Positions 1-7,520 of a stretch of 64,000 nucleotides of DNA are shown in pieces. The position numbers and the translations under genes were made by a program. The stretch is from the NCBI RefSeq assembly GCF_021531475.1, contig NZ_JADYTX010000001.1, positions 1 through 64,000 of the forward strand, written 5' to 3'. Under the pieces are notes generated by a model. It was not told the origin of the DNA and made no database searches. It saw only the letters and a list, made by a program, of their open reading frames with translations. The DNA is from Fusobacterium perfoetens. Its GTDB lineage: Bacteria; Fusobacteriota; Fusobacteriia; Fusobacteriales; Fusobacteriaceae. The first letter of the stretch is position 1; the number at the start of each line of letters is the position of its first letter.

Positions 1-78
1 ACCGAACCTAGCAGTTAAGCTCGTAAACGCTGAAAGTACTTGGGGGGCAGCCCTCTGGGAGGATAGGAACTTGCCAAC
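1..78 (+). rRNA. rrf: 5S rRNA, 3' part
   Basis: The window opens inside a 5S rRNA. The conserved 5S segments CCGAACCTAGCAGTTAAGCTC and, near the 3' end, GGGAGGATAGGAACTTGCC are recognisable by eye. The 5' third lies outside the window. The 3' end is placed at about 78 by analogy with other 5S molecules, so it is uncertain by a few bases. A hairpin (CCAACTTTT at 74-82 with AAAAGTTGG at 94-102) overlaps the end. It is not followed by a T-run, so it may be a processing structure rather than a terminator. Confidence 0.9.
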
Positions 79-523
79 TTTTTAATTTTTTGTAAAAGTT
101 GGAAAAAGTGATAATTTTGGAAAGACTTTTAATGAGAAGAGAATTATAAAGTTGATTTTTTATTTAAGAATAGAAAAAATAAAGTTATTTAAAAGCTGGA
201 GCATTTTCCATAGCATTTCAAGTTGATTTTATTTTTTTTCTTTAAATTTTACCTCAAAACCTAAAATATTGATCATATTTAAAAAGATGAAATATTTTTT
301 AGAAAAAAGCTGACAAGGATATTAAATATTATATGAGTGAAGTTGATTTGAGATATTAATTTTCAAGTCAATTTTTTATTTTTTTTTGAAAAAAATTTTT
401 TAAATAAATGTAAATAAAATTTAATAATAAAAATTTTATATAGAAAAAAGAAAAAATTTATGGTTGACTTATTGCAAAAAATGTAGTAAATACATAGTAA
501 GGATAAAGAAAATAGGTGTTGTT
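79..523. other. A/T-rich gap between 5S rRNA and pilus operon
   Basis: I see no gene here. The stretch is extremely A/T-rich. It contains the hairpin at the 5S end (74-102) and three loose copies of AAGTTGATTT-like sequence (near 150, 220 and 340). The promoter of the pilus-like operon must lie here or just upstream, but no box pair stands out against the background. An upstream extension of the first pilin-like gene from a TTG at 464 is judged spurious, because the real prepilin leader starts at 524. Confidence 0.6.
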
Positions 524-1111
524 ATGAGAAAGAAAAAGCAAAATGGCTTTTTATTAATAGAATTTTTAATAATTTTTGGTGTCATATCAATAATTATTTC
601 TATTTTTTTTATTAAATTAAAAAGTATTCAAGAGATGAAAGATCTTGAAGAAAGTGTTATTAAAATATCATCTATAATAGATAAATATACTTTTAGAAGC
701 TTTGAAACTAAAGTTTTATATAAAATAAATCTTGATTATAAAAATAAAAAGATGGAGATAAGAAAAACTTCTGATGAGAATAATAATTTTGAAGAAGTTG
801 TTTCTTTACCTGAAAAACTTACTTATTTAGTACCTTACACAATAAACGGTAAGGAAAGACTTATTGACCAGCTTGAAATACATACTACTATCAATGGAAA
901 TTTATCCGATTCTTTTACTACTTACATATTAGATTACTCTCAAAAAATAAACTATCGAATAGCTACTTATAGTTTTCAAGAAAATAAAATTTTAAAAATA
1001 AATATTTATAAAAAAATTTCTGGGAAAGATGTTTCTCAGGAAAACCTATTAGATTACCATAATTTATTATTTTCTGTGGAGGAATTGAAGAATGATTGGA
1101 GAAAAGAATGA
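524..1111 (+). CDS. Type IV pilin-like (pseudopilin) protein
   Basis: A 195-residue protein that begins with a short basic leader and a class III prepilin signal: cleavage is expected after Gly8 (NG|FLLIEF), with the conserved Glu at mature position 5 and a following hydrophobic helix of about 20 residues. The ATG at 524 is chosen over an in-frame TTG at 464 because prepilin leaders are short. The rest is variable, as in minor pilins. It is the first gene of the cluster and overlaps the ATPase gene by 20 bases, so the two are probably co-translated. It is likely a minor subunit of the pilus or pseudopilus built by the downstream genes. The exact subtype cannot be named. Confidence 0.8.
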   Translation: MRKKKQNGFLLIEFLIIFGVISIIISIFFIKLKSIQEMKDLEESVIKISSIIDKYTFRSFETKVLYKINLDYKNKKMEIRKTSDENNNFEEVVSLPEKLTYLVPYTINGKERLIDQLEIHTTINGNLSDSFTTYILDYSQKINYRIATYSFQENKILKINIYKKISGKDVSQENLLDYHNLLFSVEELKNDWRKE

Positions 1112-2309
1112 TAAAATAAAGTTTTCAAATACAAATTTTTCAATCAGCTCTAAGGAAAATTCAAAAGTTGAAATTTTTTTAAATAAGATTTTTATTGAAG
1201 GAATAAATATGAATGCTAGTGATATTCATATTGAGAGTTGTGGCGATTATTTTAGAATAAGATACAGGATAGACGGAATTTTATTAGAAAAAGGTAGGTA
1301 TAGCAAAGATGATTTTTTACCACTTGTTTCTAGAATAAAAATACTATGTAATTTAGATATAACCGAGAAGAGAATCCCTCAAGATGGAAGAGTAGACGGA
1401 AATTATAGAGGAAAAGAGTTGGATTTTAGAATATCTATAGTTCCTGCATATTTTGGAGAAAAAGTTGTAATAAGAATACTCTATAAAGTCACAGCTAAAA
1501 AAACTTTGGAAGAATTGGGATTTGATAGAAAAAATTATTCAAAACTTTTTGATATAATAAAAAGAAAATCAGGAATGCTTATTATATCTGGACCAATGGG
1601 AAGTGGAAAAACCACTTCAATGTATGCTATCTTAAATGAGATAAATAGTATAGAAAAGAATATAGTTACAATAGAAGATCCTGTTGAATATGTTATTGAA
1701 GGAATAAATCAAATTCAATGTAAAAATGAGATCGGACTTGATTTTTCAAAAATATTAAAATCTATTTTAAGACAAGACGCAGATATAATTATGATTGGAG
1801 AGATAAGAGATAGAGAAACAGCAGAGATAGCAATAAAAGCTTCACTGACTGGACATCTTATTTTAACAACTCTTCATACTAAAAATATAGTTAGTGCTAT
1901 AAAAAGACTTATAAATTTAGGAGTAGAGCCTTTTATGATTTCAGCAGGAGTAAAAGGAATACAAAATCAAAGACTTGTTAGAAAACTTTGTCCTCATTGT
2001 AAAATGGAGGATAAAAATTATAAAGAAAAATTGGAAATTTTAGGAATAAAAAATATAGATTTTGATGAAAAAATTTATACTCACAAAGGGTGTGAGAAAT
2101 GCAATTTTACAGGGTATAAAGATAGAGTTGTTATTGGAGAGTTTTTGTATATAGACAATAATATTGAAAAATTTATAACATCTGAAATAAATATTTCTGA
2201 TTTTGAAGATAGATTAAAAGAATTAGGAATAAATTCTCTTTTAGAAAATGGAATAGAGTTTGTAAAAAAAGGTATAACATCTCTTGATGAGTTAATAAGA
2301 GAGTGCTAA
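1092..2309 (+). CDS. Type II secretion / type IV pilus assembly ATPase (GspE/PilB family)
   Basis: A 405-residue cytoplasmic hexameric ATPase expected to drive pilus or pseudopilus polymerisation. Walker A is GPMGSGKTT at residues 167-175, the Asp box IVTIEDPVEY at about 191-200, Walker B ADIIMIGEIRD at about 230-240, and the His box TGHLILTTLHT at about 253-263. A C-terminal CxxC...CxxC zinc element starts at C300 (CPHC, later CEKC), typical of GspE/PilB rather than PilT. The protein is shorter than usual (about 550) because the N-terminal domain that docks on GspL/PilM is reduced. GGAGG precedes the ATG, which lies inside the previous gene. No separate PilT-type retraction ATPase is present in the window. 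Confidence 0.93.
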   Translation: MIGEKNDKIKFSNTNFSISSKENSKVEIFLNKIFIEGINMNASDIHIESCGDYFRIRYRIDGILLEKGRYSKDDFLPLVSRIKILCNLDITEKRIPQDGRVDGNYRGKELDFRISIVPAYFGEKVVIRILYKVTAKKTLEELGFDRKNYSKLFDIIKRKSGMLIISGPMGSGKTTSMYAILNEINSIEKNIVTIEDPVEYVIEGINQIQCKNEIGLDFSKILKSILRQDADIIMIGEIRDRETAEIAIKASLTGHLILTTLHTKNIVSAIKRLINLGVEPFMISAGVKGIQNQRLVRKLCPHCKMEDKNYKEKLEILGIKNIDFDEKIYTHKGCEKCNFTGYKDRVVIGEFLYIDNNIEKFITSEINISDFEDRLKELGINSLLENGIEFVKKGITSLDELIREC

Positions 2310-2310
2310 T

Positions 2311-3465
2311 ATGAAAAATTTTATTTATTATGTTGTAGATAGAAATGGAAAAAAGAGAGTTGGATTTTCAGATGATTATGAAAAAGAAGATGTTTTAAAA
2401 AAATTAAAAGAAAATAAATTTTTTGTTATAAAGATTTTAAAAATAAATATTTTTAAAAAAGAGATTTCAAAGAAGTATCTTTTAGATTTTTTTATAAAAC
2501 TTGAATTTTTTGTAAAGAATGGTTATCAGTTTTATAAAATAATAGAATTTTTAGAAGAAGATGAGAAATTTTATTATTATATACAAAAAATAAAACTTTC
2601 TATTAGAAATGGAGAGAAACTGAGTGAGATTTTTAAAAATAGTGGTCTACCTCTTAAAGAGATGGACTTGGCTATCTTAAGAGCAAGTGAAGAAACAGGG
2701 AATGTATATGAATCTTTTAAAGGTATAGCTGAGAGATTAAAAGAGGAGTTAGATAGAGAAAAGAAAATAGGAAAAATAATGATTTATCCTAAAATTGTCA
2801 GTGGTGTTATATTAATTCTTTTATTTTTTCTGGGGAAATTTATTTTACCAAATTTTGTAGAGATCATAGGAATGGAGAACACAGCTTTAGTTACAAAAAG
2901 TATAATATTTTTTTCAGAAAATATCTTATGGGTATTTTTTATTTTTGCTTTTTTTTGTGGAATAATAAAATTCTTGTTAAAAAAACAGGAATTTAGAAAA
3001 ATATTATTTAGAATATTTTTAAAAATAGATTTTATAAGAAAAATAATAGAAAATAATTTTATCTTATATTTTTCTCAAATGATAAATATTTTCTTAGAAT
3101 CAGGTATAACCGTTAGTAATGGAATAGAAATTATAAGAAATTCAATTTCCAATGAGTTTTTTAGAGAAAAACTAGATATTACAAAAGAGTTATTAAAAAA
3201 TGGAGAAGATATTTATACATCGATAAAAGAGATGAAAATTTTTAATAAGGGAGAGCTTGAACTTATAAAGACAGGAGAAGAAACTGGAGAGCTATCAGAG
3301 ATGTTCAGGTTGATATTTATAAGGAGAAAAGAAACACAAGAATATAAAATAGACAGATATATAAAATTTTTAGAGCCATTAACAATAATCATAATAGGTT
3401 TATTTGTGGGAGTGATATTTATTGGAGTTTATTCTCCAATTTTAAATATGATGAGTAGTATTTAA
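2311..3465 (+). CDS. Inner-membrane platform protein (GspF/PilC family)
   Basis: A 384-residue polytopic protein of the T2SS-F fold. Two similar cytoplasmic helical domains (about 45-150 and 240-345) are separated and followed by hydrophobic segments at about 155-175, 203-225 and 350-378. The repeated ASEETGN/TGEETGEL motifs (about 130 and 325) are characteristic of GspF/PilC. It would form the platform that the ATPase turns to insert pilin subunits. It starts two bases after the ATPase stop, consistent with tight translational coupling. Length is a little under the usual 400. Confidence 0.9.
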   Translation: MKNFIYYVVDRNGKKRVGFSDDYEKEDVLKKLKENKFFVIKILKINIFKKEISKKYLLDFFIKLEFFVKNGYQFYKIIEFLEEDEKFYYYIQKIKLSIRNGEKLSEIFKNSGLPLKEMDLAILRASEETGNVYESFKGIAERLKEELDREKKIGKIMIYPKIVSGVILILLFFLGKFILPNFVEIIGMENTALVTKSIIFFSENILWVFFIFAFFCGIIKFLLKKQEFRKILFRIFLKIDFIRKIIENNFILYFSQMINIFLESGITVSNGIEIIRNSISNEFFREKLDITKELLKNGEDIYTSIKEMKIFNKGELELIKTGEETGELSEMFRLIFIRRKETQEYKIDRYIKFLEPLTIIIIGLFVGVIFIGVYSPILNMMSSI

Positions 3466-3477
3466 GGAGGAAGTATT

Positions 3478-3984
3478 ATGAGGAAAAAAGAAAAAGGTTT
3501 TTCACTGATTGAAATTTTGGTAGTTCTTGGAATAATCGGATTATTTACTACATTTTTAACTCCCAAAATATCATATTATTTAGCTCTTGGAAAAGAAACA
3601 AAGGCAATTGCCACTTTAAATAATTTAAGAACGGCTTCGGAGATGTATCAATTAGAAAAAGGAGAGGCATTAGGAAAAGGAAAACTTGATGGAAATTTAA
3701 CAAAAGATGATGTAGAAAAATTAAAAGATTTTATTTCAGGTGGATATAAAGATTTGACAAAAAATTTAGAAAACAATACAAATGAAATTTTATATGAAAT
3801 AGGTGGAAGCAGATCAGAATCTGGAGAAGGTAAAGAGTTAGGAGATATTATTTATGGGGGAAAAGTAAAATTTACTTTTAAAGCTCCAGAAGGAGAAACT
3901 TCTGATGGTGTAAAAATTTGGATAACACCAGCAGACAAAGAGGGAGCTTACACTATGAAAGGAATAAAATGGGGAGATTTATAA
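3478..3984 (+). CDS. Major pilin-like / GspG-type pseudopilin
   Basis: A 168-residue prepilin with a textbook leader: MRKKEKG|FSLIEILVVLGIIGLF, with cleavage after Gly7 and Glu at mature position 5. The long amphipathic helix is followed by a GspG-like region (ALGKETKAIATLNNLRTASEMY) and a C-terminal globular part. Of the five pilin-like genes it has the most canonical N terminus, so it is the best candidate for the main subunit. This is an inference. An AAGGAGG Shine-Dalgarno lies 6 bases before the ATG. Its 3' end overlaps the prepilin peptidase gene by 16 bases. Confidence 0.87.
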   Translation: MRKKEKGFSLIEILVVLGIIGLFTTFLTPKISYYLALGKETKAIATLNNLRTASEMYQLEKGEALGKGKLDGNLTKDDVEKLKDFISGGYKDLTKNLENNTNEILYEIGGSRSESGEGKELGDIIYGGKVKFTFKAPEGETSDGVKIWITPADKEGAYTMKGIKWGDL

Positions 3985-4424
3985 TAGAGATAATTTTTTG
4001 GATTGTTTTATCTTTTATTGTAAAATCAGATTTTAAGGAAAAAATAGTTCCAGATAAAATGACATTATTTATTCTTTTATTGGGAGTTATAAAAATAATA
4101 TTTTTTCAAGAGGATATAGAAAATAAAATAATAGGAATGGGAACTTATCCAGTAATTTTTTTATTACTCTATGGATATGGGGAGTTTCTTTTTAAAAAAG
4201 AAGTAGTTGGATTTGGGGACATAAAACTTTTAAGTTCCATAGGATTTTATATTGGGTATTTAGGAATTTATTCTTTGATGGTGTTTTATAATATTATATT
4301 TTCATTTTCTCTTTTCTATGGATTGATTTATAAATTTTATTTTAAAAATAATGAAGTTCCTTTTGCTCCTGTAATAGTAATTGGAACTTTTATTTTCTAT
4401 TTTTTACAAGGAAATTTTATATGA
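3969..4424 (+). CDS. Minimal prepilin peptidase (A24 domain only)
   Basis: A 151-residue polytopic membrane protein. The two aspartate motifs of A24 prepilin peptidases are present: SDFKEKIVPDK near residue 20, and GFGDIKLL (the GxGDxKL motif) near residue 80. It would cleave the leaders of the five pilin-like proteins. The N-terminal cysteine-bearing N-methyltransferase half of full-length PilD/GspO is absent, so methylation of the mature N terminus may not happen or may need another enzyme. ATG 3969 is chosen because AAAGGA precedes it; an in-frame ATG at 3918 would lie deep in the previous gene. Confidence 0.85.
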   Translation: MGRFIIEIIFWIVLSFIVKSDFKEKIVPDKMTLFILLLGVIKIIFFQEDIENKIIGMGTYPVIFLLLYGYGEFLFKKEVVGFGDIKLLSSIGFYIGYLGIYSLMVFYNIIFSFSLFYGLIYKFYFKNNEVPFAPVIVIGTFIFYFLQGNFI

Positions 4425-4849
4425 AGAAAAAGGGATTTTTGTTGGTAGATGTTTTAGTATCTATAGCTATTTTTTCAACTGTTATATTTAGTCTTCTTAT
4501 TCTTATGAACAAAAATATTGAAAATACTAGAAAGATTATGGATCTTCAAGAGGAAAAAAGAGCCATTTTTAATATTGAAAATATATTAAAAAGAGATTTT
4601 GACCTAGAGAAAAAAGAAAAAAATTATGAAATCTATCAAGAGAAAAATGAAATTTTTTTAGGGGAAAAATCTAAAAATGAAAGTATAGGAAAATTTAAAT
4701 ATATTTCTTTGGATAATTTGAAAAATATAAAAATTTTTAAAAGAGAAGTTGCTTTAAATAATGAAAATATAGGAGAGATGTTTTATATCTCTGTCAAAAT
4801 AAAAGGTAAAAAAATAGAAAAAGTTATAGAGGAAAAATATGAAAAATAA
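4421..4849 (+). CDS. Minor pseudopilin with Asp at mature position 5
   Basis: A 142-residue protein with a prepilin leader MKKKG|FLLVDVLVSIAIFS. The residue at mature position 5, almost always Glu in type IV pilins, is Asp. The hydrophobic helix covers about residues 6-28, followed by a charged, Lys-rich globular domain. It overlaps the peptidase gene by four bases (ATGA arrangement) and the next gene by 11. It is probably a GspI/J-like or PilV/W-like tip subunit. The exact equivalent is not recognisable at this divergence. Confidence 0.78.
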   Translation: MKKKGFLLVDVLVSIAIFSTVIFSLLILMNKNIENTRKIMDLQEEKRAIFNIENILKRDFDLEKKEKNYEIYQEKNEIFLGEKSKNESIGKFKYISLDNLKNIKIFKREVALNNENIGEMFYISVKIKGKKIEKVIEEKYEK

Positions 4850-5270
4850 AGGTTACTTAGCTTTAGAAAGTATAGTTGTTTTAGGAATTATTTCGGTTAT
4901 TATTTCTGCAAGTTTTTTAATATTTTCTAATTCTTTAAAAGTAAAAAATAAAATTTTGGATTTTAAAAATCAAGAGATAAATTATAGAAAAAATATAGAA
5001 TATTTTTTAGATGAGGTACATCAAGGAAAAAATGCGTATATAGACAAAAATAAATTAAAATATGAAATTTTTTTAGAAAATAAAATAGTAGGAGTATATT
5101 ATTATTTTTCTGGAACATCATTTTATAGAAAAGCAAGTAACTCTGAAAAATTGGAGGAATTTTTGGAAGAGATAAAGGGAGAGTTTTTTCTTGAGAATAA
5201 TCTTTTAAGAATAAAATTTATTTTTAAGGGAAATGAAGAGGAGTATGTTATTTATGTCCAAGAAAAATAA
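4839..5270 (+). CDS. Minor pseudopilin
   Basis: A 143-residue prepilin-like protein with leader MKNKG|YLALESIVVLGI: cleavage after Gly5, Tyr at mature position 1 and Glu at position 5. A single N-terminal hydrophobic helix is followed by a mainly beta-predicted charged domain. It lies between two other small pilin-like genes with overlapping ends, as in the minor-pilin blocks of T2SS (gspH-I-J-K) and T4P (fimT-pilVWX). Its place before the GspK-like gene would fit GspJ, but this is positional inference. Confidence 0.78.
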   Translation: MKNKGYLALESIVVLGIISVIISASFLIFSNSLKVKNKILDFKNQEINYRKNIEYFLDEVHQGKNAYIDKNKLKYEIFLENKIVGVYYYFSGTSFYRKASNSEKLEEFLEEIKGEFFLENNLLRIKFIFKGNEEEYVIYVQEK

Positions 5271-5895
5271 AGGGGCAGTTCTTTTTATTGTAATAGGAAT
5301 ATTGAGTGTTTTAAGTTGGAGTATTTTTACAGGAAGTTTTATATTAAAAGATCATTATAATAAAATTTTTATAGAGAAAAATGGAGATAATTTAGAAGAA
5401 AATAAAAAAATTGCCAATAGTTTCTATAAAATTTATATGAAAAACTTAGAAAATAAAAATATAAAAGACATAGCTAGTTACCTTTTAAAAAAGGGAGAAA
5501 AAGAGATATGGGAAGAAAATTTTGGAGATAGTTTTTCATTAACTGATGGTGGATATTATATAGATGAGATTTATATAAGAAAATTTCAAGGAATAGATAC
5601 AAGTTTTGAAAAAATATATTCAAAAGAAAGTGGTCAAAAAAATAATTATTTTGGGATTATAAAAAATTTTTCAAGTATAAATAGAAGTAATACCATAAGA
5701 ATAATTTTGAAAAAAGATATAAAAAATTTTAGAATAGGAGATTTGGAAAAGTATTGGATAGAAATTTTTGGAATGGTAGAGATAAAATATTTTTTTAAAG
5801 GAAGCAAATATCCTTTGGAGAATATAGAAAAATCTCAAGGAGAGATAGATGTTAAAATTTTTGAAAAGGGAGACAGTAACTTTAAAAATAAGTGA
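5254..5895 (+). CDS. GspK/PilX-like minor pseudopilin
   Basis: A 213-residue protein with leader MSKKNKG|AVLFIVIGILSVLSW. Mature position 5 is hydrophobic, not Glu; lack of Glu5 is known for GspK, the tip-capping pseudopilin. The globular domain is longer than in its neighbours, again GspK-like. ATG 5254 is chosen because GAGGAG lies about ten bases upstream and because the in-frame alternatives (5233, 5245) lengthen the leader unnaturally or sit on the ribosome-binding site. It overlaps the gene before by 17 bases and the gene after by 47. Confidence 0.75.
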   Translation: MSKKNKGAVLFIVIGILSVLSWSIFTGSFILKDHYNKIFIEKNGDNLEENKKIANSFYKIYMKNLENKNIKDIASYLLKKGEKEIWEENFGDSFSLTDGGYYIDEIYIRKFQGIDTSFEKIYSKESGQKNNYFGIIKNFSSINRSNTIRIILKKDIKNFRIGDLEKYWIEIFGMVEIKYFFKGSKYPLENIEKSQGEIDVKIFEKGDSNFKNK

Positions 5896-6796
5896 TAATA
5901 AAATAGAAATAATTTCTGATAAAAAAGAAGTCACTTCCATTAGAAGAGAGTTTATCTCTTTAGGTGAGGACTTAGATAAAATAAAAAAATTCTTTGTTAG
6001 AAAAGATATAGAGATATTGTTAGATGATGATATTTTTATTAAAAAGTTTTTTTTAGATAAAGAAGATGCTAGTGAAATTAATATAAAAAAATATATAGAG
6101 CAAGAAATTTTAGAAAATCTTTCAGAGGAAAAAGATTTCTATTTTTCTTGCTATTTTTTTGATAAAGATGAAAATTGTGAAATTTTTATAGGAGAAGATA
6201 TTTTTATATCTACTTTAATAGAATATATAATAAAAAATAATCTAAGTATTTTAAAAATATGTGTATCTAATGAAAAATATATTTTGAAAGATTATGAAAA
6301 ACTTTTAAAAAATAGTAAAAAATCAAATTTCTCTAAGATTGTGATAGGATTTATTTTATTATTATTGTTTATATTCATATTTAACTTTTTTTATAAAAAG
6401 AATTTAGAAAAAAGATTGGAATTTTTAAAAAATGAATATTATTCAAAAGAGAAAATTCTTGATTCGAAGAAAAAAGAATTAGAAGATATAAAAGAAAAGA
6501 TAACCATTTTAGAAAAGGAGAAAGCTGAGAAAAATATCTCTTATAAAAAATTTATTGATGAGATTTTTTGGATTATAAATATTTTGCCGAGAACTTGTGA
6601 AATAAAAAATTTGTATTGGGAAAAGGGAAGTGTAATCCTTGAGGGAAAAAGTCAAAATATAGAGGAAATTTTTAAATTTGCAACCAAACTTGAAAAAGAT
6701 AAGAGAATAGAAAATATAAATTTTGATTCTATTTTGGAAAAAGATAAAAATTATGAATTTGTTATAGAGATGAGGGTGGAAAATGGAGGAGCTTGA
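5849..6796 (+). CDS. GspL/PilM-PilN-like assembly protein
   Basis: A 315-residue single-span membrane protein. A cytoplasmic domain of about 160 residues resembles a reduced actin-like PilM/GspL part. It is followed by one hydrophobic segment (about 163-182), a Lys/Glu-rich coiled coil (about 185-235) and a C-terminal periplasmic domain like the ferredoxin-like fold of PilN/GspL. It would link the ATPase in the cytoplasm to the secretin through the next gene's product. AAGGAGA precedes the ATG, inside the end of the GspK-like gene. Sequence alone is too divergent to choose between the pilus and the secretion name. Confidence 0.65.
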   Translation: MLKFLKRETVTLKISDNKIEIISDKKEVTSIRREFISLGEDLDKIKKFFVRKDIEILLDDDIFIKKFFLDKEDASEINIKKYIEQEILENLSEEKDFYFSCYFFDKDENCEIFIGEDIFISTLIEYIIKNNLSILKICVSNEKYILKDYEKLLKNSKKSNFSKIVIGFILLLLFIFIFNFFYKKNLEKRLEFLKNEYYSKEKILDSKKKELEDIKEKITILEKEKAEKNISYKKFIDEIFWIINILPRTCEIKNLYWEKGSVILEGKSQNIEEIFKFATKLEKDKRIENINFDSILEKDKNYEFVIEMRVENGGA

Positions 6797-7520
6797 TTTA
6801 AAAAATAAAATAGCAATTTTTGGGATAGGAATGATATTTCTATATATTTTTGTTCTTTTACCACTTGAAAAAACTTTGGAAGTAAAAAATGAAATTGAAA
6901 ATTATAATAAAAAAATCTATGTTTCAAGTAAAAAAATAAAAGAAGTAGAAAAACAATTAGATGAAAAATTAAAAGAATTTGAAAAATTAGAAAATTCCAT
7001 AATAAATTTAGAAGAAAAAAAATATAAATTTGCATCTGTCAGCGAGGGAAATATCTATATATCAAATTTTTTAGAAAAGTATATCCTAGAAGTTCTTGAA
7101 ATAGGAAGAATAGAAGTTTTAGATGATAATAATTATTTAATTCCTTATAGAGTGGTAGGAGATGAAAAAAATATAATAGATTTTGTAGAATATATAGAGA
7201 AAGATAATAAGGTTTTACTGCTTACTAAAAATTTTGAAATAAAAAAAATCAATGATAGTTTTGAACTTTCTTTATATTTTTATATTTTTGTAGAAAATGA
7301 AAATATTGAAATAAATAAGGGAGTTAGAAGAAATTTATCCAATAAATTTATAGATATGAGAAAAGTAGAGTTTATAAATAATGATACTGGAATTATTGAG
7401 ATTGAAAATAAAAAATTTTATATAAATAAAGAAAAAATTATAGAAGTAAATGGAATAAAATATAAAATTGTCTTAAAAAATAAAAAAGTTTTTGTAAAGG
7501 ATGGGGAGTATGAAAAATAG
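6783..7520 (+). CDS. GspM/PilO-like assembly protein
   Basis: A 245-residue protein with a short cytoplasmic tail, one membrane segment (about 10-27), a coiled coil (about 30-75) and a periplasmic domain, the layout of PilO/GspM. A C-terminal extension of about 70 residues (from about 175) is rich in short beta-like repeats around IEIENKKFYI and may play the PilP/GspC part of contacting the secretin. No separate PilP gene is seen, so such a fusion is plausible but unproven. It overlaps both neighbours by 11-14 bases, and co-expression is clear. Confidence 0.6.
   Translation: MEELDLKNKIAIFGIGMIFLYIFVLLPLEKTLEVKNEIENYNKKIYVSSKKIKEVEKQLDEKLKEFEKLENSIINLEEKKYKFASVSEGNIYISNFLEKYILEVLEIGRIEVLDDNNYLIPYRVVGDEKNIIDFVEYIEKDNKVLLLTKNFEIKKINDSFELSLYFYIFVENENIEINKGVRRNLSNKFIDMRKVEFINNDTGIIEIENKKFYINKEKIIEVNGIKYKIVLKNKKVFVKDGEYEK

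Noticed and set aside
74-102. Intrinsic terminator of the rRNA operon
   Set aside because: A good 9-bp stem exists but is followed by AAAAAGTG and not by a T-run, so it is listed only as a hairpin.
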